A stretch of 23,579 bases of DNA from Rhodocollybia butyracea. Taxonomy: Eukaryota > Basidiomycota > Agaricomycetes > Agaricales > Omphalotaceae. The position numbers and the translations under genes are program-made. This document shows, piece by piece, positions 17,900 to 23,579 of the stretch; within the stretch, counting starts at the first letter, position 1; each line of letters begins with the position of its first letter. The notes beneath the pieces are model-generated. The model saw only the letters and a program-made list of their open reading frames with translations, did not search any database and was not told the origin of the DNA. Location: the NCBI GenBank assembly GCA_015501585.1, contig JADNRY010000857.1:1-23579 (forward strand), written 5' to 3'.

Positions 17900-19714
17900 A
17901 GTCATGGCTGATTAGTTACATATTTCCCAAAGTAGATATGGAGAGCAGGAAAGAGGATGCTATATTGGAGGATACTCCATGTATTTTACTGAGTAATACC
18001 ATACTTATGTGTCATTGGTGGCAGATTGCTTTAGGGAAGCTTGCAACTTGCAAGGCTGCCCAACTGCTGTCCACTTAATTCATTCTAAAAATCATTAGTA
18101 TGTGTAACACTCTCTTTATGCCAGTGACAGTAGGCTGCCTGGTGTAGGCATATTTTACAGCCACCCCTTCTTGACCGGCATCGAGGGATCGAATACCAAT
18201 CAATTATAAGTGAATAATAAAGCTGTTAGTTGAAGCATGGATTGTTGTATGGAAGTAATTGTCTCCCTGTGGAGGACCCTACCTCAATGTGAAGTATTTC
18301 CTTGCTGGCTCTCCCGCCTCAGCGGCAAATTGTTTGATCCAGTTCCCATGTGTAGTGTACTTACTTTCTCTTCTACACTCTGGCCACTGAGCCCAGTGAG
18401 CGGGCTCGCAACTCCATGATATGCCTTGGATATACATGTCAAGTGCATGGTTGATGATCATTGTTTGGGTGTCAAGCAGCTACTAAGATAATCAGAAGAT
18501 CATGCTGAATGAAATTGTCATCGTATCCCATGAAGCTGGGGAAAACGCGGCCTGGATATTGAGGATGAGTAAGTACTAAGTGCTCCTCGTCTCCTCGGCT
18601 CCCCTTACTCTGGTGAATGGTTACAAGATGGAGATGGATACGTGTGCCCCTGACTTGCAACGCCTGCGCTGCCACTGCCAGTGTACTTTGACATCACTTC
18701 TTTCCTGCAGCAAATATTGTTGGGCCACTGTATATTTATTATCTACTACATTGGCATCACACTAAATTTGCGATGTCCTTGAGCTTTTCACATCGGCGCA
18801 ACATCAACGTACCGCAGCGGCGATTGTTCCTAACTAGACCACGTCGGTTCTTCCATCGCCCTTCCTTACTTACAAACAGTTCAAATAAAATTTAGACAAA
18901 GGACCTGCTCTCAAAAGGATCTTAAATGTCTTGGTCGGCAACTGGCACTCACTTCTTAGAAGTTAGAACGAGAATCTCGGCACTGGTATTGAGGTACCTG
19001 GGGTCCTACATGCCGCCGCCATCGGCATTTCTCATTTTGAGAGCATACCCTTCTTGGTCTTAATAGTATAGAACCCATAGAGCATATTGTATCTCCGATC
19101 TCTTGTGGGAGCCTCACAGCTCTCAGTCCCCACTGTGCCGGATACCTATGACAATACTTGTGGTAGTAATCATATAATTTTTTACAGATTAACCATGTTG
19201 TTTTGATCGGATTTATCATTTTTCACTACAATACAATAGCTAAAACATGATACAAATAAATTATCTTTCCTTTGGCCAACTGTACTTGGACAGACATGGA
19301 CCTACTCGTAAGTATATTTGCTAATTTTAAGGATGGACACGAGTCCGGTTCCTAACCGGTGATCCGCAGATTTGACCCATGGAGATACCTGTCTGACCCG
19401 GATCCGCCGGATCCATTTCCCATGGGTCCAGGTCGGTCACAGGTCAGGATTATTTTCCGCCGGTACCTGCACGGCGGTTCCAGACTCATGAGCTAATTTC
19501 CCAGATCAAGTCATTCTGGCTTTTCAACGTTCATTGAGAAATTTCAAGTCTTTTGGGCTGTGGGCTGTGGAGCAGCACTTGAATAGTTGAAATTACAGGC
19601 CACTCATACCCATATCCTTAAACCTGAACGAAACCTGGAGGTGGTCAGTCAAGGAAACGAAATAGATTAAGTGCAATACATTTACCAAACATCTACACAG
19701 CTGATAAACCATTG
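17900..19714. other. intergenic region with possible exon relics
   Basis: No supported gene. Two adjacent minus-strand frames, 18675-18472 (IHLHLVTIHQSKGSRG..) and 18461-18279 (..SCEPAHWAQWPECRRES..), look somewhat protein-like but match nothing I know and cannot be joined with clear splice sites. A minus frame at 18956-19219 is similar. A palindrome-dense GC block lies at 19340-19480. The last 200 bases are the 3' flank of the WD40 gene. Confidence 0.45.
19345..19428. repeat. cluster of nested palindromes
   Basis: Within 85 bases there are CCGGTT-CCT-AACCGG (19345-19359), GACCCATGG (19374-19382) paired with CCATGGGTC (19420-19428), and between them the near-palindrome GGATCCGCCGGATCC (19400-19414). 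This could be the worn end or core of a fold-back element; no target duplication was identified. Confidence 0.6.
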
Positions 19715-22700
19715 TCATTGAGAGTGGGGAGTATAGCATTCAGCCCAGTGGATCCCAAATTTGGAATTCACAAACGAGATTTTGGTGGTTCCATCATGGT
19801 TAATAATCAGGGAAGTTGATGGGGTGTAAAGTCCAGGATGGAGATGGCTTGGAAGCCAGAGAAGAGGTGCAGAATCTGATAGAGATACTAGCCAAGAGTT
19901 TTCATCAATGCGCCACGGGAGGGGATATTTGTTGATTATATAAGGGGTTTGGGTAGCTAAAACTCGAGTGTGTTCATCAGGGGGAACTTGAATGCCAGAT
20001 TGCCTGTCCCAGACAGCCACAGCCTGATCATCTGATAAAGAGACGATCTTCTGGCCATCAGGAGAAAATGCAACTGATGTGACATCAGTGTTGACCACCA
20101 ACCTTTGGATTTCATTTCCAGACTGCCTATCCCAAATCCTGATACTCTTGTCAAGCGATGCAGACACAAGCTGCTGGCCATTGGGAGAGAATACAACGCA
20201 CATGACAGGGCCAGTGTGGCCCTCTAATCTTTGAGTTTCCCTGCCACTGTGGCTATCCCAAATCCTCATACTCCTGTCCCCAGATCCAGAGCCAATGTGC
20301 TGGCCATCAGGAGAGAATGCTACTGATGTGACATAGTCAGTATGGCCATCCAATTTGAAGATTTCTCTGCCAGACTGACTATCCCAAATCCTCACAGTCT
20401 TATCCCCTGACCCAGATGCAACCTCCTGCCCATCAGGAGAGACTGCCACTGATGTGACATACTCGGTGTGGCGAGCCAATCTATGTATTTGTCTGCCTGA
20501 TGGACCATCCCAAATCCTCACGGTTGTATCACCTGACCCAGAAACAATCTTCTGACCGTTGGGGAAGAGTGCAGTTGATGTAGCATAGTGAGTCTGATGC
20601 TGGAACCTTTGAATTTCCTTTCCAGATTGCCTATTCCAAATCCTCACAGTCCTGTCCGCTGATGCAGAAAGAATCAATTGGCCATCGGAAGAGAATGCCA
20701 CTGTTGTGAGGTAGGCAGTGTGGCCCTCCAACAGCTGAATTTGTTTGCCAGACTGCCTATCCCAAACTCTAACAGTGTGGTCTGTAGAACCAGATATAAC
20801 ATGCTGTCCATCAGGAGAAAATGCCACTGACATGACATCGTTTTCGTGGCCCTCTAGCCTTTGAATTTCCCTACCCGACTGACTATCCCAGATCCTCACA
20901 GTCTCGTCCCATGAGCATGAAACAATCTGCTGATCATCAGGTGAGAATACCACTGATGTGACTTCCTCGGCATGGCCCTCCAGCCGCTGGATTTCTCTGC
21001 CAGAATGCCAATCCCAAATTCTCACAGTCATGTCCACTGAACCAGACACAATCAACTGGCCATTGGAAGAGAACGCCACTGATGTGACTTGCATAGTGTG
21101 GCCTTCCAATATTTGGATTTCTCTTCCAGACTGCCTATCCCATATCCTCAAAGTCTTGTCCCATGACCCTGACACAATGTGCTGGCCATCAGGAGAGAAT
21201 GCCACTGATTTGACATTCTTAGTGTGGCCTTCCATGATTCGAATTTCCCTGCCAGTCTGACTATCCCAGATCCTCACAGTCTTGTCCGCTGACCCAGATA
21301 CAATTTGCTGGCCATCAGGGGAGAATGCCACCGAGTAGACATAGTGAGTATGACCCTGTAACCTATGCATTTCCCTCCCGGAGTGTGTATCCCAAATAAT
21401 CAACATATTGTCAAATGCTCCGGAAACAATCTGTTTGCAGTCAGGAGAGAATGCCGCCGACCTGATTTTGTGACTATGGCCTTTTACTTCCTGGATCTCC
21501 CTGCCTGTTTGTATATTCCAAATCCTTACAGTCTTATCTATTGACCCAGATGCAATCTGCTGGCCATCAGGAGAGAATGTAACTGACATGACACTATCAA
21601 TGTGACCTTCCAAATTTTGAATTTCTCTACCAGACTGAGTATCCCAAGTCCTCACAGTGTGGTCCTGTGACCCTGACACAATCTGCTGGCAATTTGGGGA
21701 GAATGCTGCTGATGTGATGTGGCCAGCGTGACCCTCCAATCTTTGAATTTCACTGCCAGACTGGCTATCCCAAATACTTACAGTCCAGTCATCTGAACGA
21801 CAAGCTATCTGTTGGCCATTAGGGGAGAATGCCGCTGATCTAAATTTCTCCATATTACTGTCCAACGTTTGGATTTCGCTCCCAGACTGCCGATTCCAAA
21901 TGCTAACTATGTTGTCCTCAGCCAAAGACACCATATAGTGTCCACCAGGAGAGAATGCCACTGACCTGACATTTTTTGCATAGCCATCCAAGCTTTTGAT
22001 ATCCATGCCGGACTGAGTATCCCAAATTCTCACAGTCTTGTCCCTTGACACGAATATAATCTCACGGCCATCAGGCGCTGTGGATGCTACTGATCCGCTA
22101 TCAATGTCACACTCCAGCCTGTGAATTTCCCTGCCAGACTGCGAATCCCAAATCACAATCTTGTCTGATGACCCGGACACAATCCGCTGCCCATCAGGAG
22201 AGAATGCCACTAATATTACATGGTCAGTGTGGCCCTCCAACCTTTGCATTTCCCTGCCAGAATGCCTATTCCATATCCTCACAGTCATATCACTTGATCC
22301 AGACGCGATTTGCTCTCCATCAGGAGAAAAATGCCACTGACATTACACTGGCAGCGTGGCCATCCAGCCTTTGGATTTTTCTGGTAGACCGCCTATCCCA
22401 AATTCTCACAGTCCTGTCCCATGACCCAGACACAATCTGCTGACCATCAGGCGAGAATGCCACTGAGAAGACTTGCTCCGCATGGCCATTCAGGGTTTCA
22501 ATCTTCTTGCCAGATTGCCTGTCCCAAATAGTCACTGTCTTCCTTGACCCGGCCACGATCTGCTGACCATTAGTGGAGAACGCTACTTGTCCGATGAACG
22601 CCATGTGTCCCCCAAGCCTTCTGATCTCCCTACCAGACTGCCTATCCCAAATCCTCACAGTATCATCTATTGATGCAGACACAATCTGCTGGCCATCAGG

Positions 22701-23579
22701 AGCATAAACCACTGAGGTGACAGTCTCACTATGTCCCTCCAACCTTTGGATTTCCCTGCCAGACTGCCTATCCCAGATTCTGACAGTCTTCTCCGATGAC
22801 CCAGAAGCAATATCCTGGCCATTCGGAGAGAACGCCACTGATGTGACATATCCTGTGTGGTTCAATGTTTGGATTTCCTTGCCAGCGTGACTATCCCAGA
22901 TCATCACAATATTTTCCTCTGACACAGATGCAATCTGTAGCCCGTCAGGAGAGAATGCCACTAAGCCGACACCACGAGCATGGCCTTCCAGCTTTTGGAT
23001 TTCTCTTCCAGACTGTCTATCCCAAATCCTCACGGTCTTGTCTGATGCCCCAGATGCAACCCGCCGGCCATCGGGAGAGAATGCCACTGAGTTGACACCC
23101 CAAGCATGGCCTTCCAACCTTTGAATCTCCCTGCCCGACTGTCTATCCCAAATCCGCACAGTTTTGTCACCTGACCCAGACATAATTTGCTGGCCATCAG
23201 GAGAGAAAGCCACTGATGTCACAACATCTGCATGTCCTGTCAGGCTCATCATTTCTACCTCAGCTGTACCATTGAAATGCAATTGTGGAATCCCCTGAAA
23301 TTGGCCTCTCCAATGAGTTAAAAGCTTTGACCCAGGTGAGCTCCCAGCTAAGGATGAGATGTAAAGATGTGTGTGTACTTGCTTGTAGGATGCGCAAAAA
23401 AAGCCAAAGACAATCTCATTGCATCGGAGACATCTGTCAACAGCTGTTGTTTGTGTTCTTCCTAGATCTCAACAGCTCAGATGTGGTCTATTAAACCTGG
23501 CACTTCCTTACCTTTCTGAGCCCACTGGCCAATTTTGTACAATGCCGCGCCACACCTTGACGATTCTTTGAGTAAAACT
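19715..23579 (-). CDS. STAND/NLR-like protein, C-terminal part: linker plus about 26 WD40 repeats (5' end outside window)
   Basis: From about 23237 to 19960 the minus strand encodes some 26 WD40 repeats, each about 42 aa with the pattern GHxxxVxSVAFSPDGQQIVSG, then SxDKTVRIWDRQSGREIQRLE. That is enough for three to four propellers. Repeats 10-12, 22 and 26 are worn (no GH). An 80-90 aa tail follows, with LLWLPSHLHPGLYTP and the ending HWAECYTPHSQ, a type of end I know from agaricomycete NACHT/WD40 proteins. The frame breaks once in repeat 8, at an A run (22327-22331) one base longer than in sister repeats. Upstream, coding continues: GQFQGIPQLHFNGTAEVEMM is in frame with repeat 1 and the codon at 23282 is TTG, so the gene does not start there. 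Further up is EEHKQQLLTDVSDAMRLSLA (about 23461-23402) after an intron with donor gtaagg (23511) and acceptor gatctag. Another one-base shift near 23362 separates these. A NACHT-type NTPase is expected beyond 23579; that is inference. Confidence 0.85.
19960..23240 (-). repeat. 126-bp coding tandem repeat (WD40 array)
   Basis: The WD40 units appear in the DNA as a roughly 126-bp tandem repeat; on the plus strand each unit shows a version of TGGCCATCAGGAGAGAATGCCACTGA and GACTGCCTATCCCAAATCCTCACAG (partial motifs). Units differ from one another at many positions, so recent wholesale homogenisation is not evident. Indels of whole codons occur in units 4, 6, 9 and 26. Confidence 0.85.

Noticed and set aside
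18180..18200. ggatcgaatacc as a tRNA B box
   Set aside because: No matching A box or cloverleaf could be found upstream.
19957..23095. Several shorter open frames on both strands inside the WD40 array
   Set aside because: They recur with the 126-bp repeat period and are shadow frames of the WD40 gene.
19960..23240. Regular 126-bp repeats resembling a repeat-spacer array
   Set aside because: The whole unit translates as a WD40 repeat on the minus strand; there are no unique spacers.

Overview
The window looks like nuclear DNA of a filamentous fungus, most likely a basidiomycete of the Agaricomycotina. The reasons are many short introns (mostly about 50-150 nt) with GT..AG ends, a 16-nt micro-exon, a tandem WD40 receptor-like gene with the C-terminal tail seen in agaricomycete STAND proteins, and several fungal transposon classes. 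The taxonomic call is inference. No bacterial or organellar signal was seen.

Layout. 1-834: non-coding, with one strong hairpin. 835-1648 (+): three-exon coiled-coil protein of unknown function. 1650-2714 (-): zincin-like protein with an HELGH motif, tail-to-tail with the previous gene. 3320-5723 (-): eight-exon zinc-dependent alcohol dehydrogenase with two low-complexity insertions and one frame break. 5724-6342: shared divergent promoter region with 9-bp tandem repeats. 6343-7585 (+): seven-exon STYX-like pseudophosphatase, also with one frame break. 7586-8574: intergenic minisatellites. 8575-9360 (-): degenerate HUT1/SLC35B1-type nucleotide-sugar transporter.

From about 10.7 kb to 18 kb the window is a transposon graveyard. 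It holds an LTR-like block (10.7-11.3 kb), a decayed chromodomain Ty3/gypsy element on the minus strand (11.7-13.8 kb) with a candidate 3' LTR, a degenerate repeat field (14.3-15.2 kb), a hAT-type non-autonomous element with 21-bp inverted ends and an 8-bp target duplication (15830-16502) that contains a second fold-back, a 58-bp tandem duplication, and a solo copia-type LTR with a 5-bp target duplication (17642-17894).

The right end (19715 to past 23579, minus strand) is the C-terminal part of a STAND/NLR-like gene with about 26 WD40 repeats of 42 residues. The start of the gene, where a NACHT or similar ATPase would be expected, lies beyond the window edge.

Single-base homopolymer length changes break at least four otherwise well-conserved reading frames: alcohol dehydrogenase, STYX, the Ty3 integrase and the WD40 gene. 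This points either to residual sequencing indels or to real decay, and should be settled before any of these is called a pseudogene. The HUT1-like copy and the Ty3 element carry other damage as well and look truly dead.
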